In this document: one piece after another, positions 1 through 8,170 of the stretch
Position numbering within the stretch: the first letter of the stretch is position 1
How the letters are laid out: the number at the start of each line of letters is the position of its first letter
Assembly (NCBI GenBank): GCA_020636745.1
Contig: JACJXH010000009.1
Coordinates: 62,001 to 126,000, forward strand
Reading direction: 5' to 3'
Length of the DNA stretch: 64,000 nt
From: Lentimicrobiaceae bacterium
GTDB taxonomy: Bacteria; Bacteroidota; Bacteroidia; Bacteroidales; Lentimicrobiaceae
Notes under the pieces: model-generated
Database searches by the model: none
What the model was told of the DNA's origin: nothing
The model's input: the letters and a program-made list of their open reading frames with translations, nothing else
Program-made: the position numbers and the translations under genes

Positions 1-1
1 A

Positions 2-592
2 AATGCTAATTTTAAAATTATAAATGAGCGTTCAAAGAGAGATTTCCGCATTATTTTTTACTTAAAAATAGCAGCAGGTATTCTGGCTTTCATTATTCTG
101 CTGGCCATTATGGTTATTTATAACAAAAAGGTGGTTGCACGCAGATATAAAGATGAAGGTGAGCATTATGAAGCGCTGGCAGAGGAAAGACAACAACAAC
201 TGGATTTGCTTGATGCTGAACTGAAAAAATTAAAAATCAGAGAAATCGGCTTCAGGGAAGAGCTGGAGAAGGGAATGCAGAATCATCAGGAACGCTTGCT
301 TTTTTTGCAGAATAAATGTTCCACGCTTGAAGCTGAAAACCAGAAATTAAAGGCTGCATGTGAGAGCATGAACATCAACTACCAGTCAGTTTTGGATGAA
401 TCCTTAAGTGTAATTGATATTCCTGATGATATGGAGGAACTGAAGAAATTGGCAAAATCACTTATAGATGAGCGTAAAAGCCTGATCAACCTGGCCGGAA
501 AGTTAAGAGAACAAGTGGAAACAGCTAATAGTAAATATCAGTCCATTATTCTCAGATTCAAACGATTATCCAACGAACTGCTGAGCGAATAA
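2..592 (+). CDS. Membrane-anchored coiled-coil protein, 5' end outside window
   Basis: The frame is open to the left edge, so the N-terminus is missing; 196 residues are visible. A hydrophobic segment (about residues 22-40, reading YLKIAAGILAFIILLAIMVI) is followed by basic residues and then a long, charged, heptad-like helical region rich in E, K, L and Q, with a short break near the motif IPDD. This is the pattern of a single-pass protein with a cytoplasmic coiled coil. It could be the C-terminal part of a TPR or sensor-like protein, but no enzymatic motif is visible. An ATG at 110 lies inside the membrane segment and is unlikely to be the true start. It is convergent with the next gene, 7 bp away. 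Function unknown. Confidence 0.6.
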   Translation, partial: NANFKIINERSKRDFRIIFYLKIAAGILAFIILLAIMVIYNKKVVARRYKDEGEHYEALAEERQQQLDLLDAELKKLKIREIGFREELEKGMQNHQERLLFLQNKCSTLEAENQKLKAACESMNINYQSVLDESLSVIDIPDDMEELKKLAKSLIDERKSLINLAGKLREQVETANSKYQSIILRFKRLSNELLSE

Positions 593-599
593 AACATCA

Positions 600-1379
600 T
601 CATCTTCTCTTCTTTGGACTACGCATTATAGTATGATTAGCAGGGCATCCATAAACTCCTGAATCTGAACTTTTTGCTGGTTTAATAGTGTACAGCAAGC
701 TTATTGCAGCATATGAATACCTGTCGTTAATGCCGGTTGAGCCAATTTGTGCATCCAGTAAATCATTGCTGATAAGTCTGAGTGCTGTTTCAACTCTGGC
801 CGTAATTTGTCGGGTAATGCTCATGTTTAATGCCATTCCAATAGGGAAAACAACAGCATTGTTGGCTTTTCCTGATTTTTCTTGCTCAGAAGTGTAACCC
901 ACAGCCAATACGAATTCGCCGTTTGAAATCCGGTAAACAACGGTACGGTTGGCGATTATCCCTAGGCCTGTTGTTATCAGAAAATTGAACCGCGATGGCG
1001 TGCCTGGCCAAAATAACTGACTAACTGAAATTTGTGACCCCATACCGAATTCAGAAAATCTGTTGTTGAACTTCATATCCTGTCCGGGGTTTGAACCTCT
1101 CATTTTTCCGGAAATGCCGCTCAAATAGAGAGATAGTGTTCTATTTATGCCTTTCTCGATTGTTATACCATAACCAAAGTCACTTTCACGGGTAAGTTTC
1201 CTTTCAGGATTAAAATCGTGAATGCTGAGGTCGCCAAAAAAAGAAACAAATCCGGCATTCAGGCCAATAGTCCACTGATTGGCCATCGGAATAGTTTGTG
1301 CATTGGCTACTGAACGATGCATTAAAAGCTGCACTAAAATGCAGGAAATAAAAATTTTTAATATCGCTTTCAAAAGCAT
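600..1379 (-). CDS. Outer membrane beta-barrel-like protein
   Basis: 259 residues with an N-terminal signal peptide (hydrophobic stretch to about residue 25, cleavage plausible after ANA). The mature part alternates polar and hydrophobic residues with many Gly and aromatic residues (for example GLNAGFVSFFGDLSIHDF), as in small outer membrane barrels of Bacteroidota. The last strand-like segment (YSYAAISLLYTI) is followed by a basic tail, so the barrel does not end at the C-terminus. No conserved domain can be named. The ATG at 1379 precedes a good signal peptide. Its substrate or partner is unknown. Confidence 0.55.
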   Translation of the reverse strand: MLLKAILKIFISCILVQLLMHRSVANAQTIPMANQWTIGLNAGFVSFFGDLSIHDFNPERKLTRESDFGYGITIEKGINRTLSLYLSGISGKMRGSNPGQDMKFNNRFSEFGMGSQISVSQLFWPGTPSRFNFLITTGLGIIANRTVVYRISNGEFVLAVGYTSEQEKSGKANNAVVFPIGMALNMSITRQITARVETALRLISNDLLDAQIGSTGINDRYSYAAISLLYTIKPAKSSDSGVYGCPANHTIMRSPKKRR

Positions 1380-1457
1380 GTCTTGTTGTTATTGCAAATG
1401 AATGGTTTGAGTACTTTCAAATATTCAGGTGCATGAAAATATCGATGATACAGCGAT

Positions 1458-2096
1458 TTAGTGCTGAAAGTTTTTTTCTCCGGCAGTAACCGGAATGTCA
1501 AGGAAATTTTCAGAAGGGGGAACAGGACAACTGTACTTTTTGCTATAAACGCAATAAGGATTGTAGGCTTTGTTGAAATCGATCACCATAGTATCGCCTT
1601 CTGATATTTTTGCATCAACGTATCTTCCTCCGCCATAGCTTTCGTTGCCGGAAGTTTCGTCACGAAAGGGAACGAACAAATAATCTTCATAGCCGGGCTT
1701 GTTCATTAATCCGACATTTCTGTAAATAGTAAGATTTAATTCCCTGCCATTTACAATAAAATAAGCTTTCCCGTAAACAAGATATAAGGGGAGGCGCTCA
1801 GTTGTTGTTTTCATTTTGATGGTGTCAGGGTGTGCATTACGCTCAATTCTGGCATTTATTTTCCATGATTGCGAGATGTCAAAATAAGCTAATTTCTTGA
1901 AATGTTTTTTGTATTCCGCATCAAGCGGTGAGTTGTCGGCCTGTGCAAATTCAAGGTCTTTCTCCCTGCGCTCTTTCTTGATCTTTTTTATGTATTCTTT
2001 TTCATTGTTGGCTGCCTGGGCCTGCACCAAAACCGGTATTCCCAGTGTCATCACCGTTAGTATAAGTATAAATCCCGAAAATTTGCTCATAGTCAT
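1458..2096 (-). CDS. DUF1684 family exported protein
   Basis: 212 residues with a signal peptide (residues 1-27, ending near VQAQA). The body carries features I associate with DUF1684: an N-terminal helix with KKxxREKD, a strand-rich core with LPLYLVYGKAYF, and the conserved segment YLFVPFRDETSGNESYGGGRY followed by DFNKAYNPYC. The function of DUF1684 proteins is not known. Family assignment is by motif memory. The start codon has alternatives at codons 1 and 3. The gene is divergent from pdxH, with 93 bp between them. Confidence 0.75.
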   Translation of the reverse strand: MTMSKFSGFILILTVMTLGIPVLVQAQAANNEKEYIKKIKKERREKDLEFAQADNSPLDAEYKKHFKKLAYFDISQSWKINARIERNAHPDTIKMKTTTERLPLYLVYGKAYFIVNGRELNLTIYRNVGLMNKPGYEDYLFVPFRDETSGNESYGGGRYVDAKISEGDTMVIDFNKAYNPYCVYSKKYSCPVPPSENFLDIPVTAGEKNFQH

Positions 2097-2189
2097 TGGT
2101 TTTGGTAAAGTGCAAAGGTATCAGAAATCAAAACAAGATAGACTGAACAGTTTGTACAAATCATTGTTAAAAAGGGCAAATGCAAAGCC

Positions 2190-2825
2190 ATGAATATTTC
2201 AGATATCAGACAGGACTATAAAAAGCATAATCTTGCATTGGATGATACAGGAGACGATCCGTTTCTTTTTTTTGAAAAATGGTTACATGAGGCCCTGAGT
2301 TCCAAAGTACAGGAACCCACGGCTATGGCGCTTTCTACTGTTTCAGACGAAGGGAAGCCATCAAGCAGAATTGTATTGCTTAAGGGCCTGGAGGAAAAGA
2401 GATTTATATTTTTCTCAAATTACGAAAGCACAAAAGGGCTGCATCTTAAAGCGAAGCCATTTGCATCATTGTTGTTTTTCTGGCCTGAGATGGAACGGCA
2501 GGTTAGAATTGAGGGTTCGGTTGTGCGAATTTCTAATGAGGCTTCAGATATTTATTTTAATTCGAGGCCTCTTGAAAGCAGAGTAGGAGCGATGGTATCA
2601 CCACAAAGTAAAGTGATAAGCGGAAGGGCTGAACTTGAAGAGAAATTTTTTAACAAACTTTCAGGTTTTCGGAATGAGGCTCCAAAACGTCCTGAAAACT
2701 GGGGCGGTTATGCTTTGTCGGCTCAATCTGTAGAGTTTTGGCAAGGCAGATCTAACCGCCTTCACGATCGGGTGCGTTTCAGATTGGCTGGGCAAAGCTG
2801 GATAAAAGAAATACTTGCTCCCTGA
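2190..2825 (+). CDS. pdxH: Pyridoxamine 5'-phosphate oxidase
   Basis: 211 residues, the normal length for PdxH. The enzyme oxidises pyridoxamine or pyridoxine 5'-phosphate to pyridoxal 5'-phosphate with FMN and O2 in the cytoplasm (vitamin B6 salvage). Recognisable motifs are the N-terminal RQDYxxxxL, the FMN-binding segment SSRIVLLKG, FFSNYESTKG, WPEMERQVRIEG, SRPLESRVGAMVSPQS, and the C-terminal substrate-binding part VEFWQGRSNRLHDR. The ATG at 2190 gives the expected N-terminus. The reaction needs oxygen, which argues for an organism that meets O2. It is convergent with the DUF1858 gene. Confidence 0.95.
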   Translation: MNISDIRQDYKKHNLALDDTGDDPFLFFEKWLHEALSSKVQEPTAMALSTVSDEGKPSSRIVLLKGLEEKRFIFFSNYESTKGLHLKAKPFASLLFFWPEMERQVRIEGSVVRISNEASDIYFNSRPLESRVGAMVSPQSKVISGRAELEEKFFNKLSGFRNEAPKRPENWGGYALSAQSVEFWQGRSNRLHDRVRFRLAGQSWIKEILAP

Positions 2826-2841
2826 AAAACAGTTAGTTCAT

Positions 2842-3063
2842 TTATGCTTTTTCTGCTTCGGCCAGTGAGATTAATTGCTGAACCAACTCCTCAATTTGCT
2901 CAGAGGTGTAATTTTTATCGCGAGCTAACTCTCCCAGAGTGCCCCAGGCTGGTTCACCGCAAATGATGCACTGAAGTTTTTTGCCCGAAAGAAAAGCAAT
3001 GGAAAACGGATAGTGTTTGATCAGTTCTTCCACTTCAATTTCACTGGAAATAAGAGGTTTCAT
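2842..3063 (-). CDS. DUF1858-type small protein
   Basis: 73 residues. The sequence has the DUF1858 pattern: an N-terminal segment VEELIKHYP, a central CIICGEPAWGTLGELA and a C-terminal helix (QIEELVQQLI). In this family the CxxC is often part of a C-x2-C-G...TL pattern found also as a domain beside hybrid-cluster proteins. Its function is unknown, and the two cysteines could bind metal or act in redox chemistry. It follows the DUF4301 gene by 2 bp on the same strand, so the two are probably co-transcribed and translationally coupled. Confidence 0.7.
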   Translation of the reverse strand: MKPLISSEIEVEELIKHYPFSIAFLSGKKLQCIICGEPAWGTLGELARDKNYTSEQIEELVQQLISLAEAEKA

Positions 3064-3065
3064 GT

Positions 3066-4619
3066 TTATGAAGCAGGTTGATGCTCTTTACGAAGCAAAT
3101 CATTTACAGTTTTAACAGGATTAAAAGTAATAATCGGCACCTCAACAAAAACAGTAATCCAGTCAGCCATAGCTCCATTCCATAATCCGGGGAGCTCTTG
3201 TGCTTTCAGTTCGCGTCCGTCTTTTGATTTGTTGGAAATAAAACCGGTTAATGCATCCACAAATTCGGGCAAATCAAATTGATTACCTTTGAAATCGCGC
3301 AGATAACAAACCAGGTCAACAGGGTTGAAGTGGCTTGATTTGCTGAAGATATCCTTTTGAGCCGGGTTGTCAAGATCTATTTGAGATGACTCCACTATTT
3401 GCAATGAAATTTCACTTTCTGCATTTTTCGTCCAGAAAGGACCTCCGCCGGGTTCACCTTCATTCTTCACCATTCCACAGATTCTTATCGGACGGTTAAG
3501 TTTGGTGTAAAGGAAGTCAATTTTTTCAATCTGGCTCATTTCGTCAAAGTCAGGGCCTGGCTGAATGTATAGTTTGTCTTTTGCGAAATTGGTAATCTTT
3601 TTAACCTCTGTTTCGGTCAAACTGCCATCTTCAAGCATTTCAAGGTAATCGAATATTTTATCTCTTAACTCAATAAGATATCCGCCAATAACGCGTTTGT
3701 ACCTGAATGTCTGGTCTTTAAGCCTGTCGGGAACAATATTGTCAATGTTCTTGATAAAAATGACTTCACCTTTTCTGTCGTTCAGGTTTTCAATGAGAGC
3801 GCCATGCCCTCCCGGCCGAAAAACGATGCTGTCGTCACTGTTCCGGAAAGGTTTGTTTTTTAAATCAACCGCAATTGTGTCAGTTGAAGATTTCTGGATG
3901 GAAAAAGTGAGTTCGTAGGTTACATCAAATAACTCTTCGTATTTGTCTTTTATGTTGTTGATTTCATCAATAAAGCGGTCGGCATGTTCAGGAGAAATGG
4001 TGAAATGAACTGCAACCCTGCCGTCGCTGTTCTGACCATAATTTGCTCCTTCCACAAGATGTTCTTCCATGGCCATGCGGGCGCCATCGGAATAATTGTG
4101 AAATTTCAACATGGCCTTGGGTAAAGCTGCATAACCCAGCCCTTTGTCTTCAAGCAGGAAGTCAATAATGCTGTTATAGTCTGTGTCTATCAGGCAATTT
4201 TCAATATCCAGGCCATGGGTCTGCATGATTTGCTTAAGATCTTCAAAAAAAGCAAAATTGTGAATATTTGTAAAAAAATGATAGGCTGAATTGAAGCTTT
4301 TATCAGCCATAAGGGCTTCTGCATCAGAGCGATTCTTGTAGTTTTCGCGAAATTCAAATAAATGTTTAAACATTCTGCTGGCAGCTCCTGAGGCTGGCAC
4401 AAATTTCAGAATTTCATAGTCTTCTGCATTTTTATTATAGAATGTAATCAGCTTATCTGTTTCCTGTTCCGAAAATGTTTTGATTCCATTTTCAGGAGTA
4501 GCCGGGGCTACCAGTTCTACAAATGGAAAACCTCTTTTAAAATTTTCAATTTGCTGCTCTATCGTTTTTAAATCAATCCCTTTTGCCTGGAATTGCTTTA
4601 GGTCGTTCTGTGTAAACAT
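3066..4619 (-). CDS. DUF4301 family protein
   Basis: 517 residues, a typical length for DUF4301, a family largely restricted to Bacteroidota. Visible signatures are the N-terminal FTQNDLKQF, FVELVAPATPENGI, KFVPASGAASRMFK, the FRPGGHGALIENLN segment and IRICGMVKNEGEPGGGPFW. The Gly-rich PGGHGALIENL and GMVKNEGEPGGGPFW stretches look like phosphate or nucleotide-sugar binding loops, so a nucleotidyltransferase-like role is conceivable, but that is inference. No signal peptide. A promoter-like element lies at 4687-4718, and the gene leads a two-gene unit with the DUF1858 gene. Confidence 0.85.
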   Translation of the reverse strand: MFTQNDLKQFQAKGIDLKTIEQQIENFKRGFPFVELVAPATPENGIKTFSEQETDKLITFYNKNAEDYEILKFVPASGAASRMFKHLFEFRENYKNRSDAEALMADKSFNSAYHFFTNIHNFAFFEDLKQIMQTHGLDIENCLIDTDYNSIIDFLLEDKGLGYAALPKAMLKFHNYSDGARMAMEEHLVEGANYGQNSDGRVAVHFTISPEHADRFIDEINNIKDKYEELFDVTYELTFSIQKSSTDTIAVDLKNKPFRNSDDSIVFRPGGHGALIENLNDRKGEVIFIKNIDNIVPDRLKDQTFRYKRVIGGYLIELRDKIFDYLEMLEDGSLTETEVKKITNFAKDKLYIQPGPDFDEMSQIEKIDFLYTKLNRPIRICGMVKNEGEPGGGPFWTKNAESEISLQIVESSQIDLDNPAQKDIFSKSSHFNPVDLVCYLRDFKGNQFDLPEFVDALTGFISNKSKDGRELKAQELPGLWNGAMADWITVFVEVPIITFNPVKTVNDLLRKEHQPAS

Positions 4620-4686
4620 AATAAGTGAGATTATATTTTTTAAAGGTTTTTAACCTTCTGTGTCATTAGTTAAAGACATCCTGCAA

Positions 4687-4718
4687 CAAAATTAAGCAAT
4701 TGGCGCTAAAAAAACCAA
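4687..4718 (-). promoter_or_regulatory. Putative promoter of the DUF4301 gene
   Basis: On the minus strand a TAATTTTG (4687-4694) matches the Bacteroidota -7 consensus TAnnTTTG, and a TTG lies 21 bp further upstream (4716-4718). It sits about 70 bp before the DUF4301 start. Confidence 0.5.
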
Positions 4719-4840
4719 TTGTTCAAAGGTTTGGGGCAACAGTATCCAGGTATTCAACATGATAACAGGCGTATGTAATTGAAGTGCAATGTTATAGCTG
4801 AATTGCTGGCTTGTATATTATTGTTGATTCATGTCAATTT

Positions 4841-5794
4841 TCAGGCGAAAATAACCTGATAAACAGTGTATGCAATATAAAGCAGCACAAAAAACGCTCC
4901 TTCAGTCCGATCTATCCGGCGTCCTTTTCCAACAAACACAAATATAAATAGCAGCAAACTTGCCAGTATGGTTACCATGATGTCGAAGTTTGAAGCCGGA
5001 TTAAATGGCAAGGGCCGGATAACAGCACTTGAGCCCAAAACAAAAAATATATTAAAAATATTTGAGCCAACAACATTGCCGATGGCGATATCGCTGTTTC
5101 GTTTAATGGCTGCAACAACACTGGTGGCCAGCTCGGGAAGTGAAGTGCCGGTTGCGACCACGGTAAGACCAATAACAGATTCGCTTAATCCAAGACTTCG
5201 TGCAATCTCAACAGCTCCCATCACCAGAAACCTGCCTCCCAGTATCAGTCCGGCAAGGCCAAGCAGCACATATATGATTGACCGGGGTACGGTAAGAACA
5301 ACTTTTTCAGAATCCATTAGCGGGCCGGATTGTTTGGCCAAAATAAAAGTATATGCCATAAATATGGAGAAAAAGCTTAAAAGTACCAGCCCGTCAATTC
5401 TCGAAATCTCGTTCTGCTGATACCTGTCAATGAGTATATCATTCGCCATAAATGCTACCACCACAATAGCCAGTAAACTGAATGGAATTTCCTTCCAGAC
5501 AGTATTGTTTTTAACCGTAACAGGCAATACCATTGCGGTAACTCCAAGTATGAGCAGTATGTTAAATATGTTGCTTCCCAGGATGTTTCCAATGGCAATG
5601 TCGGTTTTGCCATTGAATGAAGCAATGAGATTTACAACCAGTTCAGGCGCTGAAGTGCCTAATGCAACTACTGTTAATCCAATTACGAGGTCAGAAATAT
5701 TGAGCTTGCGCGCAAGATTAGAGGCGCCGTCAACCAGCCAGTTAGAGCCGAATATGAGTAGGGTTAAACCGCCCAATAAAAGTATGTAGTTCAT
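4841..5794 (-). CDS. Calcium/sodium antiporter, YrbG-type
   Basis: 317 residues, about 10 hydrophobic segments. The protein is an internal repeat of two five-helix halves, each carrying the Ca2+/cation antiporter alpha-repeat signature: GTSAPELVVN followed by GNILGSNIFN in the first half and GTSLPELATS followed by GNVVGSNIFN in the second. This is the CaCA superfamily as in E. coli YrbG; the acidic residues of the repeats bind the cation. It exchanges Ca2+ for Na+ (or K+) at the inner membrane. The start ATG precedes a first transmembrane helix. It is a stand-alone gene. Confidence 0.92.
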   Translation of the reverse strand: MNYILLLGGLTLLIFGSNWLVDGASNLARKLNISDLVIGLTVVALGTSAPELVVNLIASFNGKTDIAIGNILGSNIFNILLILGVTAMVLPVTVKNNTVWKEIPFSLLAIVVVAFMANDILIDRYQQNEISRIDGLVLLSFFSIFMAYTFILAKQSGPLMDSEKVVLTVPRSIIYVLLGLAGLILGGRFLVMGAVEIARSLGLSESVIGLTVVATGTSLPELATSVVAAIKRNSDIAIGNVVGSNIFNIFFVLGSSAVIRPLPFNPASNFDIMVTILASLLLFIFVFVGKGRRIDRTEGAFFVLLYIAYTVYQVIFA

Positions 5795-5895
5795 CAGCAG
5801 TTTTTTGTGGTTTTATAATTCCGGAATTTATTTCACCAATATTCAATCAAGATATTCAACGAATGATTGTTTTCTTTCATTGCTAGCTTAAACAA

Positions 5896-6438
5896 TTATT
5901 CTGTCAGAAAGTTAAAAATGTGCTCCAGGTTAAAATCAGCTTCTCCGTTCAGTATAAGAGTTTCGCTGAATTCGGGCGGCAGTTGTCCGTATTTAAGATA
6001 ACTGTTCCAAATGTGTTCAATATACCAGTCGGGTTCAGCTCCCCAGCGAAAATCTCTTTTTTTGCGGTGAACAAACTCTTGTTTGCCAAGCGTAATAAAG
6101 ATGGTTTTTGAAAACAATTGGTTGATACCGGGATTGCTGAATGCCATTAATCCTTCCATAATCAGGGTTTTACCTGAATTAATGCCTGTTTCCATGAGTT
6201 GTTGTAATTTAGCCCAATCAATAGCTTCAGGTCTTTCCCAATCTGTGTGATGGTTAATTTTAGGTATGTTCACTTCTTCAGGGATGATTTTGTCCTGATG
6301 AATGACCATTGAATGCGCTATTGAGTTTCCCAGAATATCTGCAAGAAAAGTTTTTCCTGAACGGCTGATGCCTCCTATGCCAATGCAAAGAGGTTTTTTT
6401 AAGTGAATTTTCGGTTGCTGAAATATATTTTTTTGCAT
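5896..6438 (-). CDS. Uridine/nicotinamide riboside kinase-like P-loop kinase
   Basis: 180 residues from the ATG at 6438; the frame extends to a TTG at 6468 but the ATG start places MQKN before the kinase core. The P-loop GGISRSGKTFLA is at about residues 23-34, followed by HQDKIIPE and the segment HTDWERPEAIDW, which resemble the substrate region of nicotinamide riboside kinases and uridine kinases, then a hydrophobic strand ending LIMEGLMAF (Walker B-like). It probably phosphorylates a nucleoside or small alcohol using ATP in the cytoplasm. The exact substrate cannot be told from sequence. Upstream DNA also carries the tRNA promoter on the other strand. Confidence 0.65.
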   Translation of the reverse strand: MQKNIFQQPKIHLKKPLCIGIGGISRSGKTFLADILGNSIAHSMVIHQDKIIPEEVNIPKINHHTDWERPEAIDWAKLQQLMETGINSGKTLIMEGLMAFSNPGINQLFSKTIFITLGKQEFVHRKKRDFRWGAEPDWYIEHIWNSYLKYGQLPPEFSETLILNGEADFNLEHIFNFLTE

Positions 6439-6516
6439 CAAAAGCCTGCCTGATAATTTGTTAAACAAACATAGCGCAATTTGGGAGAACCGGCAACAAA
6501 AAAAATATGAAAAGGC

Positions 6517-6548
6517 TTGTCGGAGTTAGAAAAAAAGTTTTACATTTG
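6517..6548 (+). promoter_or_regulatory. Putative promoter of the tRNA-Leu pair
   Basis: TTG at 6517-6519, 21 bp spacer, then TACATTTG at 6541-6548, matching the Bacteroidota TTTG / TAnnTTTG promoter pattern. The first tRNA begins 12 bp downstream. Confidence 0.6.
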
Positions 6549-6559
6549 CACTCTCATTT

Positions 6560-6643
6560 GCCCAGGTGGTGAAATTGGTAGACACGCCAGCTTGAGGGGC
6601 TGGTGTCCTTAAGGATGTGCAAGTTCGAGTCTTGTCCTGGGCA
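6560..6643 (+). tRNA. tRNA-Leu (GAG)
   Basis: An 84-nt cloverleaf: acceptor arms GCCCAGG and CCTGGGC with discriminator A, D-arm GGTGAAATTGGTAGACAC, anticodon stem CCAGC/GCTGG enclosing TTGAGGG (anticodon GAG, reads CUC and CUU), a long variable arm TGTCCTTAAGGATGT as expected for leucine, and T-arm GTTCGAGTC. CCA is not encoded. Confidence 0.95.
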
Positions 6644-6703
6644 CAAAATCCGAAAATGATCGGTGGCAGTCGAAAGACTGCATTTTTTTGAAATATTGTT
6701 TTC

Positions 6704-6787
6704 GCCCGGATGGCGGAATTGGTAGACGCGCTAGTTTCAGGGACTAGTATACTTAAGTATGTGCAGGTTCGAGTCCTGTTCCGGGCA
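6704..6787 (+). tRNA. tRNA-Leu (CAG)
   Basis: 84 nt: acceptor GCCCGGA paired with TCCGGGC, discriminator A, anticodon stem CTAGT/ACTAG enclosing TTCAGGG (anticodon CAG, reads CUG), a type II long variable arm (TATACTTAAGTATG) and GGTTCGAGTCC in the T-arm. CCA is not encoded. It lies 60 bp after the first tRNA-Leu and probably shares its transcript. Confidence 0.95.
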
Positions 6788-6791
6788 CTTT

Positions 6792-6828
6792 AAACCCCTT
6801 ATAATCACATGGTTATAAGGGGTTTTTG
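6792..6828 (+). terminator. Intrinsic terminator of the tRNA-Leu unit
   Basis: Inverted repeat AAACCCCTTATAA / TTATAAGGGGTTT with an 8-nt loop followed by a T run, 4 bp after the second tRNA. Confidence 0.9.
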
Positions 6829-6883
6829 GTTTTAGTCAACTGTCTCTATACTACGCTAAAGATATCGGGCGCAGCTTTCATTC

Positions 6884-7990
6884 TTACTTTTCTAATTTAT
6901 TTGTCAGATATAGGTATGCTCCAGCACTGTGATGGATAAATACATTGTCCTGATGGTCGGGGTATTTGAGGTAGTATTCTTCATCAGCAAACAAAACAAT
7001 CGTGTTTCCGGTACGAACATAATTATTGGCATATTGATATTCAGGGGCTTCAAATTCAGGAAGCGATTTATTGACAAATTTACCTGCCATCTTTCCCAGA
7101 TATTTCCTGTAGTTTTTTACAGCCCGACTGCTTGGTCTTTTAAGTTTTCCATAAGCGTAACTCATGGCAAGTCTTTTCGGAAAACTTTGCTTTCTGATGG
7201 TTTTTTTGGCATTTACAAACGGGTTCAAAGTATTGAAATCACGAATTGTTTGAATTGATAATGGCGTTTCAGGAACCCAGTCAGCTGAATTTACAACGTT
7301 ACAGGCCCAGCCACCTGCTGTTGAGTTTTCATAATCGTATGCAAAATACAGGTTGCCAGGCTTGGGGGCAGCACTGCAATAAGTTTTAAAGCAAATGTCA
7401 GATGGCAGTTCGTTTTTTTGCTGAAGTTTTCGCAAATAAGCAGTAACCAGAAACGCAATAGCCCCGCCTTGACTATGCCCGGTTATGATGATGTTTTTAT
7501 ATCCCTTTTGGTAACTTGAGTCTATTTTCGACAGCATTCCTTGGGCCATAAATCCGGTGGCCATCAGCCAGCCAACATGAACTGATGCCCGTGGATTGTC
7601 TGACAGATTGTAATTGAAGGTCAGATGGTTGTTAAGTTTGAGGCTTCCTTTAGCTGGTACCATGGCTGCATAAAAGTTTTCGAGCCAGCTAACGGGGCTT
7701 GGTGTTGTTCCTCTGATACTGATGACAATGGTGTTTTTACCGTCACCCCATAAATCCCAGCGATTTTCAAGCCCTGAAACAGGAGAGCGATAGTAAAGTT
7801 TATAATTTTCAGGAATCCATTTGGTTTTTACCCACGGTGTATCGGCCACACTTGCTGCAATTTTAAGCATTTCGATGTACTCCGTTTTATCGAATCCGGG
7901 CTTAAGCCCCTGATTCTGTGCTTTTAAATTGCCGAATGAGATGGCAAGAAGCAAAACAATAGAAAAAGTGAATCTTTTGTTAAAAGTCAT
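6884..7990 (-). CDS. Exported class 3-type lipase/esterase
   Basis: 368 residues with a signal peptide (residues 1-24, ending LKAQ). An alpha/beta hydrolase fold is indicated by the nucleophile elbow ITGHSQGGAIA, preceded by ISIRGTTPSP (oxyanion strand, as in fungal class 3 lipases) and followed by CFKTYCSAAPKPGN and NVVNSADWVPETP, typical of lipase_3 proteins where the Asp follows the NxxD. A catalytic His is likely in the C-terminal VFIHHSAGAYL. It probably hydrolyses lipid esters in the periplasm or outside the cell; there is no T9SS sorting domain. It is divergent from the next gene across a palindromic region. Confidence 0.8.
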   Translation of the reverse strand: MTFNKRFTFSIVLLLAISFGNLKAQNQGLKPGFDKTEYIEMLKIAASVADTPWVKTKWIPENYKLYYRSPVSGLENRWDLWGDGKNTIVISIRGTTPSPVSWLENFYAAMVPAKGSLKLNNHLTFNYNLSDNPRASVHVGWLMATGFMAQGMLSKIDSSYQKGYKNIIITGHSQGGAIAFLVTAYLRKLQQKNELPSDICFKTYCSAAPKPGNLYFAYDYENSTAGGWACNVVNSADWVPETPLSIQTIRDFNTLNPFVNAKKTIRKQSFPKRLAMSYAYGKLKRPSSRAVKNYRKYLGKMAGKFVNKSLPEFEAPEYQYANNYVRTGNTIVLFADEEYYLKYPDHQDNVFIHHSAGAYLYLTNKLEK

Positions 7991-8061
7991 ATGTTCAATT
8001 GGTTATGTTTGTCTTAAAAATGTTTGTAGCCGCTTTCACAAAAGGTCTCGTCCACAAAGTT

Positions 8062-8082
8062 CAAAATTAGTACTTAATTTTG
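8062..8082. promoter_or_regulatory. Perfect palindrome between divergent lipase and esterase genes
   Basis: CAAAATTA and TAATTTTG are exact inverted repeats separated by GTACT. Each arm equals a TAnnTTTG element, one per strand, so the site could be two back-to-back -7 elements or an operator. No convincing TTTG -33 is visible for either direction. Confidence 0.4.
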
Positions 8083-8170
8083 TACCTGCTGTTATGACCT
8101 TATTTGAAATACATTTATTATTTTTAATGTAAATTGGAAATCGAAGTTGTAATCTGATGAATTGTTCCGA

